Assembly: GCF_000003815.2 (NCBI RefSeq)
Contig: NC_049979.1
Coordinates: 20,722,759-20,786,758 of the forward strand
Direction of reading: 5' to 3'
Source: Branchiostoma floridae
Taxonomy: Eukaryota > Chordata > Leptocardii > Amphioxiformes > Branchiostomatidae
Length of the DNA: 64,000 nt
Positions 1 through 12,786 of the stretch are shown here, piece after piece. Under the pieces are notes generated by a model. It was not told the origin of the DNA. It made no database searches and worked only from the letters and a program-made list of their open reading frames with translations. The first letter of the stretch is position 1. The number at the start of each line of letters is the position of its first letter. The translations under genes and the position numbers were made by a program.

Positions 1-2245
1 CCCACTATATCCACAAAAATATCGGCCGTCCCGCAACATCACCTTCACCTACCGACACAAACATGTTAAAGAAAGTGTCCAATTAATGTGTACGATGTTT
101 CCGCGAGAGCAGAATAAAACTTGAAAAGACGTAGGTTTCTAGTGCCCGAACAAAGGGTTTTTATACGCATAAACTACAATTTGCAGCCAAACTGAAAAAC
201 TTTGAACAATCACGCTTCATTCATTCTTCACTTTATCAAACAGCGTATGTAATCTAATAACAATATTCAACGCACATACTATCGTTGTGACGTAATGATG
301 TCTGCAAGTGCAGAATAGAACTTGTAAAGACATAGGTTTCTAGTGCCCAAACAAAGGGTTTTTATATGCATAAAATACATTTTGACGCCAAACTGAAAAA
401 CTTTGAACAATCACGCTTCGTTCATTCTTCGAATTCACTATACTAAACAGCATCTGTAAACTATTCAACGCACATAATATCGTTGTGACGTAATGATGTC
501 TGCAAGTGCAGAATAGAACTTGTAAAGACATAGTCTTCTAGTGCCCGAACAAAGGGTTTTTATATGCATAAACTACATTTTGCTGCAAAACTGAACTTGG
601 TCATTCACGCTTCATTCATTCTTCACTATACTAAAAAGCGTCTGTAATCTAATAATAATATTCAACGCACATTATATCGTTGTGACGTAATGATGTCTGC
701 AAGTGCAGAATAGCACTTGGAAAGACGTAGGTTTCTAGTGCCCGACACAAACGAAGGGTTTTTATATGCATAAACTGTACTTGGCAGCAAAACTAAACAA
801 CTTTAAACAATCACGCTTCATCTATTCTTCACTATACTAAACAGCGTCTGTAATCTAACAATAATATTTAACGCACATAATATCGTTGTGACGTAATGTT
901 GTCTGCATGTGCAGAATGGAACTTGTAAAGACATAGTCTCCTAGTGCCCGAACAAAGGGTTTTTATATGTATAAACTGTATTTGGCAGCAAAACTAAACA
1001 ACTTTGAACAATCACACTTCATTCATGCTTCACTACACTAAACAGCGTCTGTAATCTAATAATAATATTCAACGCACATAATATCGTTGTGACGTAATGT
1101 TGTCTGCAAGTGCAGAAGGGAACTTGTCAAGACGTAGGTTTCTAGAGCCCAAACAAAGGGGTTTTACATGCATAAACTACATTTTGCAGCCAAACTGAAC
1201 AACTTTGAACAATCACGCTTCATTCATTCTTCACTTTACCAAACAGCGCATGTAATCTAATAACAATATTCAACGCACATAATATCGTTGTGACGTAATG
1301 ATGTCTGCAAGTGCAGAAAATAACTTGTAAAGACAAAGGTCCCTAGTGCTCGAACAAAGTGTTTTTATATGCATAAACTGTACTTGGCAGCAAAACTAAA
1401 CAACTTTGAACAATCACGCTTCATTTATTCTTCACTATACTAAAGAGCGTCTGTAATCTAATAATTATATTCAACGCACATGATATCGTTGTGACGTAAT
1501 GATGTCTGCAAGTGCAGAATAGCACTTGGAAAGACGTAGGTTTCTAGTGCCCGACACAAACGAAGGGTTTTTATATGCCTAAACTACATTTTGCTGCAAA
1601 ACTGAACTTGGTCATTCACGCTTCATTCATTCTTCACTTTACTAAACAGCGTCTGTAATCTAATAATAATATTCAACGCACATAATATCGTTGTGACGTA
1701 ATGATGTCTGCAAGTGCAGAATAAAAATTGTAAAGGCGTAGGATTATAGTGCCCGAACAAAGGGTTTTTATATGCATAAGCTGTACTTGGCAGCAATACT
1801 AAACAACTTTGAACAATCACGCTTCATTCATTCTTCACTATACAAAATAGCGTCTGTAATCTAATAATAATATTCAACGCACATAATATCGTTGTGACGT
1901 AATGTTGTCTGCAAGTGCAGAATGGAACTTGTCAAGACGTAGGTTTCTAGACCCCAAACAAAGGGGTTTTATATGCATAAACTACATTTTGCAGCCAAAC
2001 TGAACAACTTTGAACAATCACGCTTCATTCATTCTTCACTTTACCAAACAGCGCATGTAATCTAATAACAATATTCAACGCACATAATATCGTTGTGACT
2101 TAATGATGTCTGCAAGTGCAGAAAATAACTTGTAAAGACAAAGGTTCCTAGTGCTCGAACAAAGTGTTTTTATATGCATAAACTGTACTTGGCAGCATAT
2201 CTTTACAACTTTGGACAATCACGCTTCATTTATTCTTCACTATAC
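1..2245 (+). repeat. Satellite array, about 201-bp monomer, first orientation
   Basis: About eleven head-to-tail copies. The landmark GTGACGTAATG recurs near 287, 485, 682, 888, 1089, 1290, 1491, 1693, 1894 and 2095, giving spacings of 197-206 bp, mostly 201. Each monomer also carries AACGCACATAATATCG and a CAAAGGGTTTTTATATGC block. A four-monomer block is repeated: about 1116-1390 matches about 1921-2195 at an offset of 805 bp. Short open frames inside the array repeat with the monomer and are not genes. The array is cut by the left window edge. Confidence 0.95.
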
Positions 2246-5040
2246 TAGAAACCTATGTCTTTACAATTTTTTTTCTGCACTTGCAGACATCATTACATCA
2301 CAACTATATTATGTGCGTTGAATATTATTATTACATTACAGTCGACGCTTTGTAGTTTGAAGAATAATCGAAGCGTGATTGATTAAAGTTGTTCAGTTTG
2401 GCTGGCAAGTACAGTTTATGCATGTTCAGACTCTCTGTTCGGGCACTAGAAGCCTGTGTCTTTAAAAGTTCTATTCTGCACTTGTAGACATCATTACGTT
2501 AAAACGATATTATGTGCGTTGAATATTATTATACATTACAGACTCTGTTTAGTATAGTAAAGACCAAAGGAAGCGTAATTGATCAAAGTTGTTCGGTTTT
2601 CTTGAAATTGTAGTTTATGCATATAAAAATCCTTTGTTCGGGCACTAGAAACCTACGTCTTTACAAGTTCTATTCAGCACTTGCAGACATCATTACGTCA
2701 CAACTGTTTTATGTGCGTTGAATTTTATTATTAGATTACAGACGCTTTACAGTTTAGTGAAGAATAATATAGAATCGTTATTGATCAAAGTTATTCAGTT
2801 TTGCTGGCAAGTACAGTTTATGCATGTTCAAACCCTTTGTTCGGGCACTAGAAACCTATGTCTTTACAAGTTCTTTTCTGCACTTGCAGACATCATTACA
2901 TCACAACTATATTATGTGCGTTGAATATTATTATTACATTACAGACAGTTTGTAGTTTAGTGAAGAATAATCGAATCGTTATTGATCAAAGTTATTCAGT
3001 TTTGCTGGCAAGTACAGTTTATGCATGTTCAAACCCTTTGTTCGGGCACTAGAAACCTATGTCTTTACAAGTTTTATTCTGCACTTGCAGACATCATTAC
3101 GTCGCAACGATATTATGTACGTTGAATATTATTATAACATGACAGAAGCTGTTAAGTATAAAGTAGAATGAACGAAGCGTGATTGATCAAAGTTGTTCAG
3201 TTTTGCTGAAATTGTAGTTTATGCATATAAAAATCCTTTGTTCGGGCACTAGAAACCTACGTCTAGAGCTACAACTTCTATTCTGCACTTGCAGACATCA
3301 TTACGACAAAACGATATTATGTGCGTTGAATATTACTATTACATTACAGACGCTGTTTAGTATAGTGAAGAATGAACGAAGTGTGATTGTTCAAAGTTGT
3401 CTAGTTTTGCTGCAAAATATAGTTTATGCATATAAAAACAATTTGTTCGAGCACTAGAAACCTACGTCTTTACAAGTTCTATTCAGCACTTGCAGACATC
3501 ATTACGTCACAACTGTATTATGTGCGTTGAATATTATTATTAAATTACAGACTCTGTTTAGTAGAGTGAACAATGAACGAAGCGTGATTGATCAAAGTTG
3601 TTCAATTTTGCTGAAATTGTAGTTTATGCATATAAAAATCCTTTGTTCGGGCACTAGAAACCTACGTCTTTACAACTTCTATTCAGCACTTGCAGACATC
3701 ATTACGTCACAACGATATTATGTGCGTTGAATATTATTATTAGATTACAGACGCTGTTTAGTATAGTGAAGAATGAAAGAAGCGTTATCGTTCAAAGTTG
3801 TTCAGTTTTGCTGCCAAGTACAGTTTATGCATATAAAAACCCTTTGTTCGGGCACTAGAAAACTACGTATTTACAAGTTATATTCTGCACTTGCAGACAT
3901 CATTACGTCACAACGATATTACGTGCGTTGAATATTATTATTACATTACAGACGCTTTACCGTTTAGTGAAGAATAATCGAAGCGTGATTGATTAAAGTT
4001 GTTCAGTTTGGCTGGCAAGTACAGTTTATGCATGTTCAGACTCTCTGTTCGGGCACTAGAAGCCTGTGTCTTTAAAAGTTCTATTCTGCACTTGTAGACA
4101 TCATTACGTTAAAACGATATTATGTGCGTTGAATATTATTATACATTACAGACTCTGTTTAGTATAGTAAAGACCAAAGGAAGCGTAATTGATCAAAGTT
4201 GTTCGGTTTTCTTGAAATTGTAGTTTATGCATATAAAAATCCTTTGTTCGGGCACTAGAAACCTACGTCTTTACAAGTTCTATTCAGCACTTGCAGACAT
4301 CATTACGTCACAACTGTTTTATGTGCGTTGAATTTTATTATTAGATTACAGACGCTTTACAGTTTAGTGAAGAATAATATAGAATCGTTATTGATCAAAG
4401 TTATTCAGTTTTGCTGGCAAGTACAGTTTATGCATGTTCAAACCCTTTGTTCGGGCACTAGAAACCTATGTCTTTACAAGTTCTTTTCTGCACTTGCAGA
4501 CATCATTACATCACAACTATATTATGTGCGTTGAATATTATTATTACATTACAGACGCTTTGTAGTTTAGTGAAGAATAATCGAATCGTTATTGATCAAA
4601 GTTATTCAGTTTTGCTGGCAAGTACAGTTTATGCATGTTCAAACCCTTTGTTCGGGCACTAGAAACCTATGTCTTTACAAGTTTTATTCTGCACTTGGAG
4701 ACATCATTACGTCACAACGATATTGTGTGCGTTGAATATTATCATTAGATCAAAGACGTTGTTTAGTATAGTGAAAAATGAACGAAGCGTTATTGATCGA
4801 AGTTGTTCAGTTTTGCTGCCAAGTACAGTTTATGCATATAAATACCCTTTGTTCGGGCACTAGAAAACTACGTATTTACAAGTTATATTCTGCACTTGCA
4901 GACATCATTACGTCACAACGATATTATGTGCGTTGAATATTATTATTAGATTACAGACGCTTTGCAGTTTAGTGAAGAATAATCGAATCGTTATTGATCA
5001 AAGTTAATCAGTTTTGCTGGCAAGTACAGTTTATGCATAG
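2246..5040 (-). repeat. Same satellite, inverted orientation
   Basis: From about 2246 the same monomer continues as its reverse complement (TTCGGGCACTAGAAACC, then CTGCACTTGCAGACATC, then TTACGTCACAACG). About fourteen copies are present. The switch falls between ACTATAC and TAGAAACC, so the two arrays meet head to head. A block of about 700 bp at roughly 2364-3060 reappears almost unchanged at 3974-4670, an offset of 1610 bp or eight monomers, which is a higher-order repeat. Confidence 0.95.
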
Positions 5041-5126
5041 CCAAACCCGGCTAAGGAGTAGTTTACGACCCAAAGCATTGACTTTTTAGCCCGACGCCAA
5101 TACCGTGCGTCGGCGGTCAAATACAG

Positions 5127-7937
5127 CTAAAGTAGTGTCTTCGGGGTTGCATCCTGAAATCTACTGTCCCAGTTCAGTTAGCCGTGTCTTGACGTTCACT
5201 GTTTGAGACTTATACTTGCAAGTGGATTTATGAGTTGGACCATTGATACAGTCAAGCATTGCGTCGATTCAGCCGTCGATTTGCTTGAAGCCAGCGATTT
5301 AGCCGGCGATTTGTCTTGCACAGAAGGTAGCATCTGATTCGGGCGTCGATTCGTACAAACTGCAACTGCTTCATTTCCATTGAAACCTATATATATAGAT
5401 ATAAAAAAATGCTACTTATTGTCTGTTACCACCCAATATAACGTTATGTATAACGTTATTTAAACATAAAAGTAGCTTTCCGGTCCCTGTCATATTAACG
5501 CTATGGCGTTTGATAGTTAGAAATATACAAGTTCATTTATGTAAATACTGCATTATGTACCTCAAAGACATTTGACGCCTTATAGCAAGGTAGCTTGATG
5601 ATTTTTGAAGTCCAAATGACATTCTACAATCACTAAATTAGATAGTAAATAAGATTCAATAATCAGAATTAACGCACACGCAATCGTGATGTCATAACGT
5701 CTAAAATATGGACAATACTAATAACAGTTGCTTTCCATATCCCTGGTATTCTAGGTAAATACAACACTTTCAAAGCCTTGTAGAAACGTAACTAAGTAAT
5801 CAATAGCAGTCAAATGGATTTCTACTCGCTCTCGACGGGTTTTACTATCAAAATCAAGTGATAAAAGTAACGCACATTTTTTAACCTTGATGCCATAACG
5901 TTTGAAATTTTTGGTACCTTAGCCTCAAACCCTTTGTTCGGGCACTAGAAACCTGTGTCTTTAAAAGTTCTATTCTGCACTTGTAGACATCATTACGTTA
6001 AAACGATATTATGTGCGTTGAATATTACTATACATTACAGACTCTGTTTAGTATAGTAAAGACCAAAGGAAGCGTAATTGATCAAAGTTGTTCAGTTCTC
6101 TTGAAATTGTATATTATGCATATAAGAATCCTTTGTTCGGGCACTAGAAACCTACGTCTTTACAGTCAAGTTCTATTCTGCACTTGCAGACATCATTACG
6201 ATATTATGGGTGTTGAATATTATTATTACATTACAGACTCTGTTTAGTATAGTAAAGACCAAAGGAAGCGTGATTGATCAAAGTTGTTCAGTTTTGCTGA
6301 AATTGTAGTATATGCATATAAAAACCCTTTGTTCGGGCACTAGAAACCTACGTCTCTACAACTTCTATTCTGCACTTGCAGACATCATTACGTCACAACT
6401 GTATTATGTGTGTTGAATATTATTATTAAATTACAGACTCTGTTTAGTAGAGTGAAGAATGAACGAAGCGTGATTGATCAAAGTTGTTCAGTTTTGCTGA
6501 AATTGTAGTTTATGCATATAAAAATCCTTTGTTCGGGCACTAGAAACCTACGTCTTTACAAGTTCTATTCAGCACTTGCAGACATCATTACGTCACAACT
6601 GTATTATGTGCGTTGAATATTATTATTAAATTACAGACTCTGTTTAGTATAGTGAAGAATGAACGAAGCGTGATTGATCAAAGTTGTTCAGTTTTGCTGC
6701 CAAGTACAGTTTATGCATATAAAAACCCTTTGTTCGGGCACTAGAAAACTACGTATTTACAAGTTCTATTCTGCACTTGCAGACATCATTACGTCATAAC
6801 TGTATTATGTGCGTTGAATATTATTTTATTAGATTACAGACGCTGTTAGTATAGTGAAGAATGAACGAAGCGTGATTAATCAAAGTTGTTTAATTTTGCT
6901 GCAAATTATAGTTTATGCATATAAAACCCTTTGTTCGGGCACTAGAAAACTACGTCTTTACAAGTTCTATTTGGTTATGACGTCACGATGACATGATGTG
7001 CGGTAATTTGGATGCTTTAATCTGATGTAACAAGTGATTCAATGATTGTTGAATGTCGTTTGGATTACAATCATTATTTTAAGCGACCTTGATACATGGC
7101 GTTTCTTGTCTTGGATGTATATAATGTATTATTTACATAAATGACTTATCCAAAAATTTCAAACGTTATGGCATCAAGGTTAAAAAATGTGCGTTACTTT
7201 TATCACTTGATTTTGATAGTAAAACCCGTCGAGAGCGAGTAGAAATCCATTTGACTGCTATTGATTACTTAGTTACGTTTCTACAAGGCTTTGAAAGTGT
7301 TGTATTTACCTAGAATACCAGGGATATGGAAAGCAACTGTTATTAGTATTGTCCATATTTTAGACGTTATGACATCACGATTGCGTGTGCGTTAATTCTG
7401 ATTATTGAATCTTATTTACTATCTAATTTAGTGATTGTAGAATGTCATTTGGACTTCAAAAATCATCAAGCTACCTTGCTATAAGGCGTCAAATGTCTTT
7501 GAGGTACATAATGCAGTATTTACATAAATGAACTTGTATATTTCTAACTATCAAACGCCATAGCGTTAATATGACAGGGACCGGAAAGCTACTTTTATGT
7601 TTAAATAACGTTATACATAACGTTATATTGGGTGGTAACAGACAATAAGTAGCATTTTTTTATATCTATATATATAGGTTTCAATGGAAATGAAGCAGTT
7701 GCAGTTTGTACGAATCGACGCCCGAATCAGATGCTACCTTCTGTGCAAGACAAATCGCCGGCTAAATCGCTGGCTTCAAGCAAATCGACGGCTGAATCGA
7801 CGCAATGCTTGACTGTATCAATGGTCCAACTCATAAATCCACTTGCAAGTATAAGTCTCAAACAGTGAACGTCAAGACACGGCTAACTGAACTGGGACAG
7901 TAGATTTCAGGATGCAACCCCGAAGACACTACTTTAG
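5127..7937. mobile_element. Foldback-type element with 788-bp inverted arms
   Basis: The left arm (5127-5914) and right arm (7150-7937) are reverse complements. Paired coordinates sum to 13064 along the whole length, so there is no indel, and I see no mismatch by eye. The ends read CTAAAGTAGTG and CACTACTTTAG. Both sides abut ACAG (5123-5126 and 7938-7941), a possible 4-bp target duplication. The 1.2-kb loop contains a satellite array and no transposase frame, so the element is non-autonomous. A very young or gene-converted hairpin is likely; an assembly artefact is possible. Confidence 0.8.
5925..6968 (-). repeat. Satellite array inside the foldback loop
   Basis: About five monomers of the same family as 1-5040, in the inverted orientation (TTCGGGCACTAGAAAC recurs at about 201-bp steps). 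The last copy grades into a diverged monomer at about 6969-7149 (GGTTATGACGTCACGATGAC). The arms of the element also contain diverged monomers (AACGCACACGCAATCGTGAT near 5680 and AACGCACATTTTTTAACC near 5869), so arms and loop share ancestry. Confidence 0.9.
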
Positions 7938-10900
7938 ACAGATACCACAAACCCCCATGTGGTGCCCACTTCAAATTTCTCGGCGTGGGGCCATCCCATT
8001 GAAAAACAATGGGGCCGACACCTCAGCGAAATGGTCAACTTTGATGCGCCGGATGCCGTCTTAGAATACATTTTGACATCTTGAATGAAGTCCACAATGT
8101 TCTCTGACTTATCAAGAGTACGATGATACAGTTATTATCCCCATTTGACAAATTGTTTATTTTCTATGATTTTTTTGTGTAAAGCATCCTTATGCCTAAT
8201 TCTGGCTGTCGACATTCACGGAAGGCCCGCCATTTTGGTTTGAAAATCAGCTGCTTTGGACAGAAGCTAGCCACTTATTGTGTTACAGATTGCCGTGATA
8301 CGGCGTAAATTGCCTGGATGCGCAAGTGTATGAAGTATGAACAAAATAAAGTGTAAAGTGTGTAGTCTCCATATCTCACCGACAATTTATGTTATGAATT
8401 TGGGAAGTTATGTTGGAAAAGCCGAATCTTTAATCAGCGCTGTGTTTCATCGTCATAATGCGTCCCCCTGAACGCCACGACTGCGTTGGACGGGTGCCCA
8501 GTGAAACGCTGTGACGGTCCGATTTCATGGGGATACTCGAGCCACGGAGGAAAAAATTACTTATACCTTAAAATAATGTTTAATTGTACAAAGACTACAC
8601 GCAATTTTCGCAATTAAGAAAATTTCACATCCTTGGATTTTTTTTTACTTTTGTTTCGTTACACTGTCGTTGCCGTGTGTTCACCTGCACAAGGAAACGG
8701 GTTATACAGTACATCGACTTTATACGGCACTTTTTTAGCGGGTTTTGGCGATCAGAAACGGGAAATGTCTGTCCGTTGATTGTTTTTCGGTCGACTGCCC
8801 GATGACCAGGAACGTCCGATGGCGACTTTCCGACCCAGTTCCAACCCAAGAGCGCCGTCAGGAACAGGTAGGTCTTCATGCAGAGTTGCGCCCTTGACTA
8901 CCAGCCAGCGGATGAAACCCAAATTCCTAGCTACCGATGTAGCTACACTAGCGATGGCTAAACTAAGGAATATCAACTTATCTAGAAATACATGTCGTAA
9001 CGTAAATAGAACTGAGCGTACCCGGTAAAAATTGGAAAGGTCTATTATTATAGGGGATTGTTCTGATTAAGTTCATTGAAGTAAACAAAATGCCAATTGA
9101 AATATTTCATACGGTTGTGAAATGTTGCTACATATTCAAAGGAAGCTGGCCAAATTACTTATCTTTTGAAAAAGTTTATTTCATATTTCTTTATGTGATT
9201 CTCCCCCTGCTATTACTATTAGAACGTCCCTTAGATCGTGGGAATCCCCAATATATAGAAGTTCGCTACATCCAAGTTGTACTGGGTGTCGGTGCTTTGA
9301 TCTAGTATCATATGTACCGCGCCGACGACAAAATCAATCAATTTTGACTACCGCCTATCACGCAATGCATGACGGTCTAGCATCAGTTGTCGGTAGAAGA
9401 AAATATTTGTGCGCCTTGTAGGAAATGCCACAAACATTATATTTTCTCCCTTTAAACTGGTACATGGACAGTGTTTTGTAAGAAAAGTGGTAAGAAGAGG
9501 TTTCAGTCTAAATATACACTTTGAAGGGATATTGGATCTCGTTTTATTGTCAATGTATTGGCGCGGGACGGACAAGACGTGAGGATGCCCACGGAAGTGC
9601 GTGCGTCGTCAGTCAAACAACAAATGTGCCGGTATCATTTGTATAGGTGATACTGCGCTATTTATAAACGAAACTGAAAGCATTTAATTATGAATTATTG
9701 TACACATCGCCTGATATATGCTCATTGCTCAAATTTATACATAACACAGATATTATTACGTGTAATCACTTGGAAAAGTAAATTGTACATGTACATCGTC
9801 TGAAGGAAAAATCATCAAAAACGAAAATCGCATGTGGGGAAAGCGTCCAGAAAGACGGGAAAGGACATGAATAATGATAGGGAAAAAGATTTGTCAAGGA
9901 AACTTCTACAAAATGTTTTCAGAGCCTACAATAGCAAACTTCTTGGCTCTAGGGCCAACAAGCCCCCAAGAATTGAAGAAAACTCTCAACTCTCGATGTA
10001 ACGAAACGACTCCCTCCGTCCTTTTTTAGACCAGAGTCAAGCTACGTTTTTGTGTGTGTGTGTGTGTTGGTGCAAGGAAGTGGTAAGCTTTAGATGTAAA
10101 CCAGAAAGCAAGATATTTATACAAAGACCAAGTAGATTAGAATAATTTTTACGTTGTTTCCTAGCCTAGTTTCGTAACATCGGTTCATAACATTGATTTG
10201 AACGAACAGTCAGCCATTCTTGAGATTATCGTTACAGGAAGCAAGCGGGCGCTCCTGGTGCACCCGACGGGCCGACATGCAGCGTGGCCTCCGGCGTTAA
10301 ATATCTGCTAAAGAAAAAAAAAAAATATTGAAATTTGAGTCACGAGGTTTTGTTATCAAGTAAACCAGCTTATAATAAAGAATCAAGTATAGAAGATGTT
10401 TAGTTTATGACTTGTCTGTATGCATCTGGCTTGTGAAAGGAAGACTCGAAGCGTAAACTCTGGGTCATACTCGCAAATATTATGTTGTGTGCGTGGTCGG
10501 TGATATTATATACTGATAATACCTGACCCATTTCCAATCCGAGGCCCGGCTATGAAGTTTTGCGGTACAAAAAGTATGACATTAAAGACAACAAAAGACG
10601 CTAAACGTGCTAAATTATTCAAGTCTTCAAGGGCACACATTGTTCATATCTATTGATTGTTTTTTTTGTATTTTTTTTGTATTTTGTTTCCGAAACAGCC
10701 CGGCCCGTCGGGAACTCTAGCAATTTAGCGTGCTGCTCAACACGCTATTTTATAAACTGAAGAGTATGACTAGGAAAACATTGACTCAATTATTTCAACA
10801 AGAGAGTGTACAGAGTGAAAAAAAAATTTTACCATCGTCTTGACATAACAAAATTGCATTTGGTGTAACCCGTTTTGGCGTGCGACTCAACACGCAATAA

Positions 10901-11460
10901 CGGGAGACAACCGGGTCGGCGGCTTAGTGAAATTAGCATACCGAAAAAGAGATCTGCACACACAAAAAACAGAGAATAATCTCAAAAAGGAAAACCTAAA
11001 ATCTATTGCCATATTGATGTGCAAATTCTGCGTGCTAAGGCTCCAAACTGTTGGTGTGTGTATGTCCGTCCTTTTGCGCGGCTCAACACGCCATAACGGC
11101 GTCCTGGCGTGCCTGCTGTCACATGCTGACGGTCGGACTGGCAAGTTCAATGTGTGTCACTGTGTGTGTTGACGTTATATTATGAAACATCTATGATTTA
11201 CAAACAAAGTTTTCAGTACCAAAATACTTTTATGCAACCTCTGGTTCTCGACAAAACAACCTGAAATCGTATGCGGACAAATGAAACGCACACCAACCCA
11301 TGCTAGATGTGTGTGTAGAATAAGTGGCTAGCTTTCCTTCAAACCAGTTCGTATCAGTCATGGCGCGCGGTTCTTCCGTGCCGTGCACTGCGCGGCGGAT
11401 AGGTACGATTTTACACAGGTCTATCAGCAACTAATCGGTGCAATACGCTTGGTATAACAT
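7938..11460. other. Gene-poor interval
   Basis: No reading frame here has a family I recognise or a convincing exon structure. A GC-richer patch at about 8750-8980 is open in several overlapping frames on both strands, but no frame is supported by splice signals. There is a short TG run at about 10051-10066. A GCGTG...CACGC palindromic motif recurs at about 10728, 10875 and 11070 and is listed in the findings. Confidence 0.5.
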
Positions 11461-11522
11461 CTAAAAATTATGGAAAAGGTAAAAGTTATAAATTCTGGTG
11501 TTCGTTACTTTTTTTATTTGCA

Positions 11523-11619
11523 GAATGGATTCGTCAAACTCCCTCCAATCCGCGGCGCCCACCCGACCCACGAACTTCGCAAACTCGATCAATTTTTCCC
11601 AGGCTTTGTCATTCTTCAT
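11523..11619 (-). other. Short coding-like segment, unassigned
   Basis: Reading leftward from an ATG at 11619 gives about 33 codons of GC-rich, coding-like sequence beginning MKNDKAWEKLIEF and ending near DWREFDESIL, followed by AT-rich sequence. On the plus strand the same stretch is preceded by a polypyrimidine tract and CAG (11521-11523) and opens with an ATG, so either strand could be an exon. I recognise no family. It may be a fragment of a transposon protein. Confidence 0.25.
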
Positions 11620-11821
11620 ATAAAAAAATAAATAAAAGGCGATTATAAGGTATTTTCAAGTCAGTTCTCTACACTTTACATTTTCTGGATGCAATAAAAG
11701 ACAGCCGTTCTTGGTGCCCTATACAGCACCTCATGACTGCCGTCACTGCGTGTCCGCTGTGCACGTCATAGCTACGTTATAGCGTGTCAGTCAGCACGCT
11801 TACATACCTACATCATAGTAC

Positions 11822-12786
11822 ACGTCTGATGCATCATAGTCCACATCCGCCAGGTGTCTCTTCGCGCAGGGTGAGACCTCGTCTTCCTCCCTCCGACGCT
11901 TCTGCCTGTTCAGACAGCCGTCCATGTAAATCAAGTCCACGGTCTCGTCGTCTCACACTGCTGGTCACCTCGGGTAGACCGCTTCACCACAGATCTTCTC
12001 CGGCCGAAGCTCACAGCTGGCCGTTTTTGGGACAAAGTGTCCGCAAAGGGCAGAAAGTGGTTTCTACCGGCAGGTTGGACAGCACACACGGTCATTCTGG
12101 TCAATCCTCTGCACCTGGCCGAACCGCTGGACTCTGATGTCGTCACATCGTCTCCGGAGTCGTCGGAGTTGCTCTGTAGCGCCGGAGAAGCGGACAGACC
12201 CAGCAGGAGCTCTCTCGCTACAGACGACCTTTCTCCTCCGGAGAACCCAGGTGTCTGCGTAGTGCTGGGTGGAAGCGGGGTGAAGTTGACGTGACCCGCC
12301 GGCTTGCTGGGACGGATGGACATCCGGGCGGTCTTCCTTCCCTCGTAATGCTGCCAGGCCAGCCCCCTCGCGACCCGATCGTTAAGTTTCAGCACGTATC
12401 TCAGCATGTACGGCTCCATCCTCTGTCACCTGTCTGACGTTAGATTGACGTGAATCACGGCGAAACGCGACAACAACTCAGTGGTTGAGATCAGCCGTCA
12501 ACTCTGAGAGGATCTGTAATAGAAAGACATTACTGTCCACCTGATATCATGTTATGTTGTTCACAACTTCAAACTGCCAACAGAAAGTTGTTCAACGTGA
12601 GATATTTGAGAAGATTCAAGAGGAAAAGTTAAAACAAACCTCTTTTTTTCAAGATGGCCGACTTCATTGTAGAAAAAGAACCACGGAGAACGCCGAACGT
12701 TCTATTTACCGTCACTTTATTACGCCATTCCATGGCAACAGTTACTACATGAGGAGCAGTGTTGTAGAACTGTTCTTGAACAGCCA
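11822..12786 (-). repeat. Inverted duplication, left arm
   Basis: This segment is the diverged reverse complement of 13520-14505. It includes a gene body (ATG at 12419), a shared 5' UTR with a candidate 3' splice site (TTTCTATTACAG), and a promoter-proximal block (AAGATGGCCGAC, then TTATTACGCCATTCCATGG). Divergence is several percent with small indels, so this is a real old duplication rather than an assembly mirror. Confidence 0.85.
11931..12419 (-). pseudogene. Frameshifted copy of an unrecognised intronless gene
   Basis: The frame starts with MEPYMLRYVLKLNDRVARG and closely matches the intact copy at 13885-14514 for about 150 residues, then ends after CETTRPWT. Compared with the intact copy, 10 bases are missing just after the codons for CETT. 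The lost frame is still open downstream (about 11822-11932) and would encode the same basic tail, with KRRREEDE and CAKRHLADVDYDA. The deletion is therefore probably recent. The product, if made, would lack the putative nuclear localisation signal. It could still be expressed as a short isoform; I call it a pseudogene because of the frameshift. Function is unknown. Confidence 0.7.

Noticed and set aside
1-5040. CRISPR-like array
   Set aside because: The repeats are contiguous 201-bp monomers without unique spacers, in an intron-containing animal genome.
340-6247. Many 60-80 residue open frames (for example 2718-2924 and 4328-4534)
   Set aside because: They recur with the 201-bp satellite monomer and duplicate exactly with the higher-order repeat; there are no gene signals.
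8625-9028. Overlapping open frames with a signal-peptide-like start (minus strand, 8879 and 8976)
   Set aside because: Several frames on both strands are open over the same GC-rich patch. There is no splice structure, no family match, and the hydrophobic starts are short.
11784-12294. Plus-strand open frames of 117 and 85 residues
   Set aside because: They are antisense shadows of the minus-strand duplicated gene copy.
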